52,145 nt of DNA, from assembly GCF_042432825.1 (NCBI RefSeq), contig NZ_JBHLWN010000115.1, positions 1 through 52,145 of the forward strand, given 5' to 3'. Source of the stretch: Gordoniibacillus chartarius (GTDB lineage Bacteria > Bacillota > Bacilli > Paenibacillales > NBRC-103111). Under the pieces are notes generated by a model that saw only the letters and a list, made by a program, of their open reading frames with translations, ran no database searches and had not been told where the DNA came from. The position numbers and the translations under genes are program-made. Below are positions 41,940-50,710 of this stretch, piece by piece (the first letter of the stretch is position 1; every line of letters starts with the position of its first letter).

Positions 41940-42422
41940 GTGTCAATTCAAAATCGATGGTTAATCAACATTGCGATGGTGGTCGCATCGTGGCTGACAC
42001 TGCCTCTGATGAGTTCGCGCAGCATAAAAAGATTTCTTCCCGCAACCGTCATGATTTTAATAGTCGAAATGATTCATGCTCGTTTTGGGAAGAAACGTAG
42101 ATGGTGGGTTTTCTACCGCAAACCCGATTCGATTCTTTTTAACGAGTTTCCTTTTCAAATCGGGCCTTTTGTTGTAACCTCCCTATGGATTCTAAAGTGG
42201 ACTTACGGCAATTTCAGAAATTTCTTATTGGCCAATGTGGTGAACAACGCGTTTTTTGCTTTTGTCGTAACGGAATTCGGACAGCGAATAAAATGGTATA
42301 AGCTAGTAAAATTTAATCGGTTGGAATTTTTTCTGTATTTCTATCAAAAAGCCTTCTTGTTATACTTCTTCCAATATCTCATTGAAAAAAGAAGGTCCTT
42401 ACACAATGTTAGAATCGAATAG
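41940..42422 (+). CDS. CBO0543-like small membrane protein
   Basis: A 160-aa hydrophobic protein with about four to five membrane helices. The pattern SIQNRWLINIAMVVASWLTL, RFLPATVMI, then RRWWVFYRKPDSILFNEFPF and PFVVTSLWILKWTYGNF is that of the CBO0543 family of Bacillaceae and clostridia, function unknown, often linked to sporulating species. GTG at 41940 has GAAGGTG 9 nt upstream; longer in-frame starts lack a ribosome site. A strong terminator follows. Confidence 0.7.
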   Translation: MSIQNRWLINIAMVVASWLTLPLMSSRSIKRFLPATVMILIVEMIHARFGKKRRWWVFYRKPDSILFNEFPFQIGPFVVTSLWILKWTYGNFRNFLLANVVNNAFFAFVVTEFGQRIKWYKLVKFNRLEFFLYFYQKAFLLYFFQYLIEKRRSLHNVRIE

Positions 42423-42435
42423 CCTAGTGATACGC

Positions 42436-42461
42436 GGCAGCCGACAGTGGCTGCCTTTTTT
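42436..42461 (+). terminator. Rho-independent terminator
   Basis: GGCAGCC (42436-42442) pairs perfectly with GGCTGCC (42449-42455) around GACAGT, followed by TTTTTTG. Confidence 0.9.
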
Positions 42462-42521
42462 GTTTTGACGGTATACCGATGAAGCAACATGGACGGAATG
42501 TGTGACACCAAATAAAAAAAA

Positions 42522-42588
42522 TTGAACTTCGACAGTCACTATGGTAAAGTGGCAAGCGTTAGTCAAAAACTAACGACCGGTAGTTAGT
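42522..42588 (+). promoter_or_regulatory. TetR-controlled promoter of the ykkCD operon
   Basis: TTGAAC (42522-42527), 17-bp spacer ending in TGG, TAAAGT (42545-42550). Downstream, CGTTAGT (42557-42563) and ACTAACG (42569-42575) form a perfect 7-bp dyad, and a third GTTAGT (42583-42588) pairs with the same ACTAAC, giving overlapping operators between promoter and gene. This suits repression by the TetR protein encoded next. Confidence 0.75.
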
Positions 42589-42605
42589 GACTTGGGGGAA
42601 TGTAT

Positions 42606-43187
42606 ATGACAGCGCAAAAAATTATGAATGTCGCGCTTCGCCATTTTGCAAGAAATGGATATGAGGGCGCCTCGCTTGCAGATATAGCTGCAGAAGTAGG
42701 GATCAAGAAACCTTCGATTTATAACCACTTCAAGGGCAAAGACGACCTATTTATGGCGGTATATCAGGATGCGGCGAAGAGAGAGCTGCATTTTGTTGAA
42801 GGGTACCTGAGGCCTGAACATAATGTGCGGCTGGAACAACAGCTTTTCGGCTTCTTATCCGGATATAAAGAGCGGTATGAGAAAGAAGAGAGTACGAAGT
42901 TTTTCTTGCGGATGTCATTTTTTCCTCCCGTTCATTTGCGGCAGCAATCGATACAGCTGAGCTTGTTTTATATCGACCAAATGGCTGATCAAGCCAAAGT
43001 GCTGTTTCAATCCGCGAAGGAAGACGGCTTGGTCCATGCAGACGTTACGCTTGAACAAGCGACCGGCGCCTATATGGCGGTTCTGGATAGTATTTTTGTT
43101 GAAATGCTTTATGGCGATAACGATCACCTCATGAAACGACTAGAGGCTGCATGGCATGTTTTTTGGCGGGGTATAAGAACCATCTAA
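42606..43187 (+). CDS. TetR family regulator, first gene of the SMR operon
   Basis: A 193-aa protein with the TetR DNA-binding domain (KIMNVALRHFARNGYEGASL, ADIAAEVGIKKPSIYNHF, KGKDDLF) and a divergent ligand domain (ATGAYMAVLDSIFVEMLYG). The ATG at 42606 has GGGGG 7 nt upstream; the ATG at 42600 is too close. It is followed 13 bp later by two SMR genes and should autoregulate through the repeats at 42557-42588. It likely senses a cationic drug or guanidine-like compound pumped by its neighbours. Confidence 0.92.
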   Translation: MTAQKIMNVALRHFARNGYEGASLADIAAEVGIKKPSIYNHFKGKDDLFMAVYQDAAKRELHFVEGYLRPEHNVRLEQQLFGFLSGYKERYEKEESTKFFLRMSFFPPVHLRQQSIQLSLFYIDQMADQAKVLFQSAKEDGLVHADVTLEQATGAYMAVLDSIFVEMLYGDNDHLMKRLEAAWHVFWRGIRTI

Positions 43188-43200
43188 AGGAGGACTAAAC

Positions 43201-43542
43201 ATGAATCGCGGTTGGATTTTCATCATGATCGGTGCGCTATTTGAGGTAATGTGGGTCATTGGCTTTAAGCATGCGGATGATTTAGTAACCTGGGCGGGGA
43301 CTGTTGCCGCCGTTGTCATTTCGTTTGGCTTAATCATTATCGCATCTACGATTTTACCTGTGGGTACGGTCTATGCGGTATTCACAGGGCTTGGGACGGC
43401 TGGAACCGTACTTTCCGAGATGATTCTATTCGACGAACCGGTTAAATGGACCAAACTATTTCTCATTGCATTACTTTTGGCGGGCGTATTGGGATTGAAA
43501 TTAGTCGGCGGCTCCTCAACATCTAAGGAGGTATCGAGTTAA
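43201..43542 (+). CDS. ykkC: SMR family efflux protein, YkkC-like subunit
   Basis: A 113-aa protein with four membrane helices. The conserved SMR glutamate is in helix 1 (GALFEVMWVIGFKHAD), and PVGTVYAVFTGLGTAGTVLSE is nearly the same as in B. subtilis YkkC. YkkC and YkkD form a heteromeric pump for cationic drugs; the Gdx branch exports guanidinium. AAAGGAGGAC lies upstream. The stop overlaps the start of the partner gene by one base (TAATG). Confidence 0.9.
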   Translation: MNRGWIFIMIGALFEVMWVIGFKHADDLVTWAGTVAAVVISFGLIIIASTILPVGTVYAVFTGLGTAGTVLSEMILFDEPVKWTKLFLIALLLAGVLGLKLVGGSSTSKEVSS

Positions 43543-43856
43543 TGGCCTGGTTATCATTATTTATTGCCGGATTATTTGAAGTAGTCGGTGTGCTCGGGAT
43601 GAACCGGATCAAACGTGACAATAACGTACAGGCTTATCTGCTCTTTGCCGGGGGAATTATTCTAAGTTTCTTATGCTTGAGTTACGCAATGAGAAGCCTT
43701 CCGATGGGTACGGCTTATGCAATATGGACCGGCATTGGTACTGTCGGGGGCACTTTAGTTGGCATGTTTTTCTTCGGTGAATCCAAAGAATGGCGCCGTA
43801 TTCTTTTCATTGCTATGGTATTAGCTGCTGCCGTCGGACTTAAGCTCATCTCTTAA
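43542..43856 (+). CDS. ykkD: SMR family efflux protein, YkkD-like subunit
   Basis: A 104-aa protein with four membrane helices, helix 1 containing the SMR glutamate (AGLFEVVGVLGMNRIK), and PMGTAYAIWTGIGTVGGTLVG matching YkkD. It is coupled to the ykkC-like gene by a one-base overlap and lacks its own promoter. The two would assemble into an antiparallel heterodimer driven by proton motive force. Confidence 0.9.
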   Translation: MAWLSLFIAGLFEVVGVLGMNRIKRDNNVQAYLLFAGGIILSFLCLSYAMRSLPMGTAYAIWTGIGTVGGTLVGMFFFGESKEWRRILFIAMVLAAAVGLKLIS

Positions 43857-43965
43857 TATGCAAGGGGTGCCGGAAAGGGACGCAAATGCCAAAAGATAGA
43901 TGGATGCAATTCGCGAAACGAGTATGTTACTCTGTATACAAATTAACAATGGATGAGGGTACAGC

Positions 43966-45027
43966 ATGCTAAAGAGAATAAGCGGTCTCATCTTGATCGG
44001 CCTTCTGTTGACCGCCTGCACCGCGAGAAACGGAGAGCCGCAGTACGAGGTCATTTACAGCCTGGAAGCAAAAAAGCCGTCTGGTGCGGAACAAACTGGC
44101 GAAGCCCTACCGCCGGAGGGAATGGAGAGCTATACGATCGGCATCGTACCGAAGGCGATGGAGAACCCTTATTTCAACGCCGCCTATGACGGTGCACGTG
44201 AAGCTGCAGCCGATCTGGGGATGAAGGTGGTATTCCGCGGGCCCCAAACCGCCGATGCCGACCAGCAGGTGAAGGTGATCGAAGGACTTATCGCAAGCGG
44301 GGTCGACCTGCTGGCCGTATCGGCTAACGATCCGGCGAGGCTCGTCCCTGTCCTGAAGCAGGCTAAAGCGCAGGGGATCAAAGTCATTACCTGGGATTCG
44401 GACACGCTTCCCGAAGCCAGAGCATTCTTTATCAATATGGTGGACTCCGAGACATTGGGCCGGCATCTTATGGACACAATGGCTTCCCATATTCCGGAAA
44501 ACAGCGAGTTTGCCATTCTAACCGGGGCGCTGTCGGCGTCCAATCTGAACGAGTGGATTCAGTGGATCCGGAAGCAGAGGGAGGAATTTTATCCTGACAA
44601 GAAGCTGGTAGCGGTTGTGCCGACGGATGACGTTCCTCAAGAGGCTTATGAAGCGGCAAAGCGGCTCTTGGAGGAGCACCCGCATTTAGCGGGCATTATC
44701 GGCAATTCGTCGATTGCGACACCGGCCGCGGCTCAAGCGGTGAAGGAGGCGGGCAAAGCAGGTGCCATCCAAGTCGTTGGGCTGTCGACTCCGCTCCTTA
44801 TCGGCTCTTATCTGCAGGATGGCTCGGCCCAAATGGCGACATTGTGGAGTCCGAAAAGGCTTGGTTATTTGACCGTCGCCTTGGCGAAGCAGTATTTGGA
44901 CGGACATCTTCCCTACAACGGCGAGGCTGTATACAATGTTGGCAATATCCGCGTGAGCGGCGATAAGGTGATCATGGGGGCGCCGCTTGATTTTACCAAG
45001 CAGAATGTAGGACAGTATGATTTTTGA
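43966..45027 (+). CDS. Sugar-type substrate-binding lipoprotein (periplasmic-binding type I)
   Basis: A 353-aa protein with a lipoprotein signal (LLLTAC, Cys18 as lipid site). The mature part is a type I periplasmic-binding fold of the RbsB/LsrB/RhaS kind: IGIVPKAMENPYFNAAYDGA, later GIIGNSSIATPAAAQAV and the end VIMGAPLDFTKQNVGQYDF. No permease or ATPase genes are next to it. It is followed by a sensor kinase and a regulator, so it may act as the sugar-sensing partner of that two-component system (as for the xylose and similar systems of Bacillales), but this is inference. Its last 11 bp overlap the kinase start. Confidence 0.9.
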   Translation: MLKRISGLILIGLLLTACTARNGEPQYEVIYSLEAKKPSGAEQTGEALPPEGMESYTIGIVPKAMENPYFNAAYDGAREAAADLGMKVVFRGPQTADADQQVKVIEGLIASGVDLLAVSANDPARLVPVLKQAKAQGIKVITWDSDTLPEARAFFINMVDSETLGRHLMDTMASHIPENSEFAILTGALSASNLNEWIQWIRKQREEFYPDKKLVAVVPTDDVPQEAYEAAKRLLEEHPHLAGIIGNSSIATPAAAQAVKEAGKAGAIQVVGLSTPLLIGSYLQDGSAQMATLWSPKRLGYLTVALAKQYLDGHLPYNGEAVYNVGNIRVSGDKVIMGAPLDFTKQNVGQYDF

Positions 45028-46914
45028 CGGTAAGCGGCAGGAACACCCGGAGGTTCATAAGCTGCGAACGAAAAGCCGGAAATTCCGGGATTTACGGCTC
45101 AGTACCAAGCTGATCATCGCGTACCTGTTTCTTACGGTCATTCCGATGTCGCTTCTCGGCTTCATTTCGTATCGGCAGTATACGCACTCGATCGAGGAGC
45201 AGAACGGCGAATATTTGCCCAAGCTGCTCCAGTATGCCGGGGCCAATATTGATAATTATATGAACGAATTGGCGGCTCTGCCGGAGCAGCTGTCCAGCTC
45301 CGATACGGTCATGTCCATCCTCCGCCGGGAATCGTACCAGAGCCAGGCGGATCTGAACAAGGACCGGTTCACGGTGAACAGCTACTTGGCCCGCACGTAT
45401 CTGGAGGGAGGCAATCCGGACGTACTTGGCGTCTTCATTTTATCCAAGAACCGTCTGTTTCAAAGCACCCGGCTTCCCTATAGCGACTTTGATTGGGAGA
45501 AGATGCAGATCCCTTACGGACAAGACCTTGATCTTCGCGGCCAAGCCAAGGTTGTACTCCCGGGGGACATCGGACTTGCTTTCGAAAATAACGAGCCTTA
45601 CCTCCTGATCTTGAAGCAGCTGAACGATATGGATAATCAGAAAACTCTCGGCACGATGTTCGTCGCTGTCCGGCTGTCGTTTATCTCGATCGCATCCTGC
45701 AGCATCTGGAGCGGACCGGCGGGGCCATATTACGGCTTCAGACGACGTCTGGGCAGATCATCTATGACTCGGATCGCAGCAGGATCGGCACAACCGATCA
45801 GGAGATAGCGAAATATCCGCTCTTTAACGGGAGCATCCTTCGGAAAGCAGGAGGAGAGGCTTCTTTGGTCAGCGTAAGCGAATCGCCCGTATACGAATGG
45901 CTGCTGACATATAGCGTGCCGCTCCGCGAGCTGACTGCGAAAACAGACCTTATTAGGAATGTTACAATCCCACTGTTCATCGGGTTTGCCGCCGTGACGA
46001 CGCTCCTCTCCATCCTGTTCGCCATGAACGTGACACGCCCGCTGAAGAAGCTTAGCGGCTTAATGCGCGAAGCCGAGCAGGGCCGTTTCCGACCGGCCGA
46101 TGAACATGCGTTGAACGGTGCGGAGGTGGGTACGCTGGCACGAAGCTTTAATTCCATGGTGATCACGATCGAAGAGCTTATCGACAAAAACGTCAAGATC
46201 GAAACAAGTCAGAAGGAAGCCGAGCTGTATGCGCTGCAGTCGCAAATTAACCCTCATTTTATTTACAATACCCTGGAGACGATAGGCATGGCTGTTGAGG
46301 AAGGGGAGCGGGAAGCCGTAGTTGATATGGTGACACTGCTTGGGCGCATGCTCCGATTCTCGGTCGGCAACCAGTCGAAGTTCGTTACGGCAGCGGAAGA
46401 GCTTCAGCATGTGCGGGACTACTTGACCATCCAGCAGTTCCGGTTCGAGGACCGGCTCCGCTTTACATTCGAAGAAAGACTGCCTGCAGCGGAAAGGAGC
46501 AAGCTGTACACACCGAAGTTTATTCTTCAGCCTATTGTGGAGAACGCGATCAAGCACGGACTTGAAGCCCGCAAACAGCTGGAGATTGGGATCCGGCTGC
46601 AGGTCGCCGAAGCGGAAGACGGCGGGGAGCTTGTATTTGCGGTCTGTGACAACGGTCCGGGTATCCCGGAGGAGAAGCTGGCGGAGCTCAACCGGCAGCT
46701 GGACGGGACGGTGTTGAAGAAATCGAACGCCGGCTTCGGTCTTACGAATGTGCACGCCCGGATCCGTCTGATGCTGGGCAAGCCATACGGGCTTCAAATG
46801 CACAGCGCACCGGGGAAAGGAACGGAGGTCACGCTCCGCATTCCGGTCATCCGCGTGCCTTATGGAACTGAACGATATCTACATGGGAAAGGGGATAGCG
46901 GTGAGCACGATTAA
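45017..46914 (+). pseudogene. Sensor histidine kinase (YesM type) split by a one-base deletion
   Basis: The gene starts at ATG 45017 inside the previous stop region. Helix 1 (IIAYLFLTVIPMSLLGFISY), an extracellular sensor domain, helix 2 (IPLFIGFAAVTTLLSILFAM), HAMP (VTRPLKKLSGLMREAEQG), HisKA-type IQSQINPHFIYNTLET with the phospho-His, and HATPase GPGIPEEKL and GFGLTNVHARI are all present. The frame breaks near 45676: the frame up to FVAVRL must shift by -1 to continue VVYLDRILQHLERTGGA. One G seems lost (CTGGTC to CTGTC). The downstream coding looks fully conserved, so the change is recent or a sequencing error. The tail overlaps the regulator start. Confidence 0.85.
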
Positions 46915-48565
46915 AGTAATGATTGCCGACGATGAGCCCCGTATTCGCAGAGGAGTCGAACGGCTCGTACAATCCTGCGGCGAAGATTGGGAGGTCGTAG
47001 CCCTACTTGCTGATGGTGTGGAAGCTCTTGAGTATTTGATCGAGCATCAAGGCGGAGTGGATTTGCTTATCACCGATATCAAGATGCCGGAGATGGACGG
47101 TCTCACGCTCATCAAGGAGGCGAAGAGCCGCTTTTCCTTAAGTGCGCTGCTCCTGACCGGCTATGATGATTTCGAGTATATCCGGACAGCGCTCCGGGAA
47201 GGCGCTATCGATTATTTGTTGAAGCCGATTGACCGTGAGCTGTTCCGCGAGCGGCTGGCGGCAGTAAAGGATAGGGTGCAGCAGGAGCGGCTAAGCCGAA
47301 TGCAATGGGAAGAAATGTCGCGGCAGGCGGACAAGCTAAGGCAAACCCGGCAAAGGCAGGTTCTCAGCTACATTACCTCCGCTGCAACAGGGAATGATTT
47401 GTCCCATCTCGGCTTCTGGGTCGATGATTTTCCGCAGGGCTTGTATTTGCTGTTGTATATCAGTTTAGACGCGATGCCCGTCAAAACCCGTGCCTATACG
47501 GAGAAAGACTGGCAGGCATATTATTATGCTTTAGAGAATATCATTGACGAAATCGTTACGAGAACAGATTGGTGCGGCACGCCGTCCGGGGCGGGCGGCT
47601 GGTCGTGGCGGGGGAGCGGCGCTGAATTCTGGGCGCTGCTGTATCATCCGGCGACGGATAGCGGCGAAGTGCTTGACGCTGCGGCCGAGGCCGTCTCGGA
47701 ATCGATTCGATCGGCGATTCAGACCTACACGCCATTTACCGTTTCCATTGCCCATGGCGATTGGCTGGAGGACTTGTACTTGCTGCCGGGAGCGAAGCGG
47801 GAAGTGCTGTCACTCATCCATTACCGGCTGCTGCATGGGGGCAACAAACGGTTTACGCCTGCGGCGGCGGCGGAGCAGGGCAAGAACGAAGAAAAGCCGG
47901 ACATGGAACTCACACAGCTGAAGCAGAAGCTGAAGCAGGCGATAGGCCAGGGCAGAAAGGACGAAGCGGCGGAACTGTGCAAAGCCGTGTTCAAGGTGAT
48001 AGAGCGCATGTCCTCGCCCGGTGCTATCCAGAGCTCGGTTCAGAGTACCGTCGTACTCATTCATTCGGTTGGGCTTGAAAGCTGCGGGGCTCCCTGCTTC
48101 TCTGTGGAGGAGGCGTTGAATACCGTGAAGCGTGCCGTGAATTTGCAGGAGATGAAGCTGGAGCTTGAGCGGCTTGTCAGGACGTCGCTCAATCAGATCG
48201 AAGAGGTTAGGGAGCAAGGCAATACGCAGCCGGTCGAGCAGGCCAAAGCCTGGATCGCGGAGCATCTCGGCGGCGATATTACGATCCGGCGGATCGCGGA
48301 GCAGGTGCATATGAATCCAAACTATTTTTGCCAATATTTCAAGCTGCAGACGGGAGAAACGATATTGGATTATGTCACGCGCCGCCGAATGGAGCAAGCC
48401 GCGGCAATGCTGCGTGATCCCGGTGTCAAGCTGCTGGAGATCAGTCAGCAGGTGGGCTACCAGAATCCCAAATATTTCGGCAGACTCTTCAAGGAGTGGA
48501 GCGGGCAGTCTCCCTCCAAATACAGAGAGCAGCTGAATGCCGGAAAAGAGATACATTCTGAATAA
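46904..48565 (+). CDS. YesN-type AraC response regulator
   Basis: A 553-aa protein. CheY-like receiver at residues 1-125 (Asp10, Asp11, phospho-acceptor Asp59 in ITDIKMPEMDG, Lys in DYLLKPID). A long central linker with coiled segments follows. The C-terminal ~100 residues form an AraC DNA-binding pair (DITIRRIAEQVHMNPNYFC, then LLEISQQVGYQNPKYFG and SPSKYREQL). This is the standard YesN layout paired with a YesM kinase and usually a sugar-binding protein. GTG at 46904 has AAAGGGG 6 nt upstream; the frame opens earlier but without a ribosome site. It overlaps the kinase by 11 bp. The MFS gene downstream is a likely target. Confidence 0.92.
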   Translation, partial: STIKVMIADDEPRIRRGVERLVQSCGEDWEVVALLADGVEALEYLIEHQGGVDLLITDIKMPEMDGLTLIKEAKSRFSLSALLLTGYDDFEYIRTALREGAIDYLLKPIDRELFRERLAAVKDRVQQERLSRMQWEEMSRQADKLRQTRQRQVLSYITSAATGNDLSHLGFWVDDFPQGLYLLLYISLDAMPVKTRAYTEKDWQAYYYALENIIDEIVTRTDWCGTPSGAGGWSWRGSGAEFWALLYHPATDSGEVLDAAAEAVSESIRSAIQTYTPFTVSIAHGDWLEDLYLLPGAKREVLSLIHYRLLHGGNKRFTPAAAAEQGKNEEKPDMELTQLKQKLKQAIGQGRKDEAAELCKAVFKVIERMSSPGAIQSSVQSTVVLIHSVGLESCGAPCFSVEEALNTVKRAVNLQEMKLELERLVRTSLNQIEEVREQGNTQPVEQAKAWIAEHLGGDITIRRIAEQVHMNPNYFCQYFKLQTGETILDYVTRRRMEQAAAMLRDPGVKLLEISQQVGYQNPKYFGRLFKEWSGQSPSKYREQLNAGKEIHSE

Positions 48566-48673
48566 CGTATACCTATCCTGAACTTTGTGGTCTATGCCTC
48601 GACAGTCCTTTTTCTTATAGTGGATATATTAAAGAAATACCAGACAAGGGACAAGCGTAAAGGAGGACCACAA

Positions 48674-50017
48674 ATGGCTATCAGCTTAGGCAGCAAAAAG
48701 ACGACAGGCATGAAGGCAACGGCATCCGTCGCCATGTCAAACTATATTGAAGCTGGTTCCATCGTAGCCGGCGCAGGCGGCTTATCTTTATGGACAAAGT
48801 ACTTGAATTTGAACGATTTTTCAGTAGGGCTTCTGGGAGCCCTCAGCGCAAACGCGCTCGGCGCCGCCGTCGGCGCGCTGATAGGCGGCCATTTATGCGA
48901 TAAATACGGCCGCAAATTCATCTATACGTACGATTTGATCATCTATATGATCGGGATGCTGCTAATCGTGTGCTTATTCAACTTCCCGATGCTGCTCACC
49001 GGCTATATTGTTGTCGGACTGGCTGTCGGTGCAGGCGTACCGGCTTCCTGGACTTACATCGCGGAGGAAGCGCCGGCCGATCAAAGAGCCAAGCACACAG
49101 GGATGGCCCAGCTGGCTTGGTCCATGGGACCGGTCATCGCATTGCTGCTTTCGGTAGCTCTCGCACCGCTTGGTTTGCTGGGCAGCCGACTTATTTTCGC
49201 CCACCTGCTTGTTATTGCGTTCATTACGTGGTATATCCGCCAAGGACTTTCCGAATCGAAAGTATGGAAGGAAGAAAAAGCGCTTCAGCAAAATGCCTCC
49301 AAGCAAAAGCAAACGGCATCCCGTCAGTCGCTTTCGGAATTTTTCAAGCATAAGGCGAACCGCCGGTCGCTGCTCGTACTGCTCGGCATATATATGTTCT
49401 GGAATTTGACGGCAGGGGCTATGGGCTTCTTCATGCCTTACATTTACGAAACGGTCGGGGGCATTTCGACCGATCACGCGAATTTGCTGCAGGCGGGATT
49501 GTGGGTCTTTACGGTTCTATCCAGCTACTTTGTATTTATGAAGCTTGGAGATAAGAAGAATCGCCGCACGCTGTTCGCGGTTTCGGCGGTGATGGGCATT
49601 GTCTCGTGGCTGATGCTTACCTACATGGATATGAGCATGCCTGTACTGCTGAGCTTCATGCTGCTGTGGGGAATCGCTGCAGGCTTCGGAGCCCAAGCCT
49701 TCTACGGCCTGTGGGCAGGAGAGCTGTTCCCGACCCGCTTCCGGGCAAGAGCTCAGGGCATCATGTTCTTCGTCGCGCGGCTTGGGGTGGCGATTTGGAG
49801 TCTGATTATGCCGACGCTGATCACGAATCTGGGCTTTGCAACGGCAGGTACGCTGATGATCGCGTTCCTTGTTCTGTCGGCCATCATCGGTATAGTCTTT
49901 GCGCCGAATACACAAGGCAAGACGCTGGCGCAAATCGAACGCGAGCAGTACGGCGAGGAAACAACGGAAAAAGAAACCGCCGGCACGCGTCTTAGCGGCA
50001 GAACGGTGAATTCATAA
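48674..50017 (+). CDS. MFS transporter, sugar-porter-like
   Basis: A 447-aa protein with twelve membrane helices. The loop 2-3 motif is DKYGRKFIYTYDL, and the segment FPTRFRARAQGIMFFVARLG after helix 10 is typical of the sugar-porter/metabolite-H+ symporter subfamily (also AEEAPADQRAKHTG after helix 4). It probably takes up a sugar, polyol or organic acid. AAAGGAGGACCAC is 6-10 nt before the ATG at 48674. It follows the two-component regulator by about 110 bp, so it likely belongs to its regulon. Confidence 0.9.
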   Translation: MAISLGSKKTTGMKATASVAMSNYIEAGSIVAGAGGLSLWTKYLNLNDFSVGLLGALSANALGAAVGALIGGHLCDKYGRKFIYTYDLIIYMIGMLLIVCLFNFPMLLTGYIVVGLAVGAGVPASWTYIAEEAPADQRAKHTGMAQLAWSMGPVIALLLSVALAPLGLLGSRLIFAHLLVIAFITWYIRQGLSESKVWKEEKALQQNASKQKQTASRQSLSEFFKHKANRRSLLVLLGIYMFWNLTAGAMGFFMPYIYETVGGISTDHANLLQAGLWVFTVLSSYFVFMKLGDKKNRRTLFAVSAVMGIVSWLMLTYMDMSMPVLLSFMLLWGIAAGFGAQAFYGLWAGELFPTRFRARAQGIMFFVARLGVAIWSLIMPTLITNLGFATAGTLMIAFLVLSAIIGIVFAPNTQGKTLAQIEREQYGEETTEKETAGTRLSGRTVNS

Positions 50018-50027
50018 GATTGACAGG

Positions 50028-50055
50028 GGGAGGCGCAGTGAGCCTTCCTTTTTTT
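50028..50055 (+). terminator. Rho-independent terminator
   Basis: GGGAGGC (50028-50034) pairs with GCCTTCC (50042-50048) with one G-U, followed by seven T, just after the MFS stop. Confidence 0.85.
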
Positions 50056-50186
50056 CCTGTTCAGAGCGCTGTTAATTTCACTGACAAACTTTAATTTTCA
50101 TAGTTTTCAGACGGATCGTCGTCTGTAGCTTGACTTACGAAATTACTCATGAGAAATTTACTTTATACTCAAAAATATTGAGACTT

Positions 50187-50425
50187 ATGAGTAAAGGCAG
50201 TAGGGGGATTACCTACGACAGCCGGAAAGTTTGGCTTGAAGTAATTGAAAGTTATTCAGATCTGAACCCATTCAACTAAAACTGGCAGTCGACAGAGATT
50301 CTTCTGTTCGAATGAGGATTGCATTGAATAAAAAAGCAACCCGTTCAGTTTTACAAATCCTTACGGAAGATAAAGATGAAGAAATTCGTGAAAAGGCTAA
50401 GGAGAGGTTAGCCACCATTAAGTAA
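50187..50425 (+). pseudogene. Frameshifted HEAT/LRV-like repeat protein
   Basis: An ATG frame from 50187 reads SRKVWLEVIESYSDL and stops. The next frame, from about 50245, reads PIQLKLAVDRDSSVRMRIA then LQILTEDKDEEIREKAKERL, ending at TAA 50423-50425. The D-x-D/D-x-x-V-R-x-x-x-A rhythm is typical of HEAT/LRV repeat proteins. No ribosome site is seen, and a single-base shift separates the halves, so it is called broken. Confidence 0.55.
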
Positions 50426-50710
50426 TTGAGGAAATATGCATTCTAAATAACGAGCTTAATGAGATAGTCATGACTGGTTGAAGAATGAATTCGAAAAGTT
50501 TCGGTAGTAAAGAGTCCAATACCTCCAACAAGAAGATGCCACGAACGACCAACAGCTTTTCCACGCTAACGGGCAGCATCGTTTTATGAAAAGAGACATG
50601 TTCGGCACACGTAAATGGAAGGTTTATTCGTGCATGGTTAACGGATCTACTCGATTATTGAAAGAATACTAATGCTGAATGATCATCATGATCTCTTGTG
50701 GAGGTGACTA
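50426..50710. other. Intergenic stretch without a gene
   Basis: No reading frame with a ribosome site and no strong hairpin. The only clear signal is the ribosome site GTGGAGGTGAC just before 50711. Confidence 0.4.

Noticed and set aside
42422..42600. Guanidine (ykkC) riboswitch before the SMR operon
   Set aside because: The region holds a terminator, a sigma-A promoter and TetR-type dyads but none of the conserved ykkC motif blocks that I can recognise.
43857..43965. Cyclic-di-GMP or other riboswitch before the sugar-binding lipoprotein gene
   Set aside because: GGACGCAAA-GCC resembles a fragment of the class I motif, but the rest of the consensus is missing and the region is too short.
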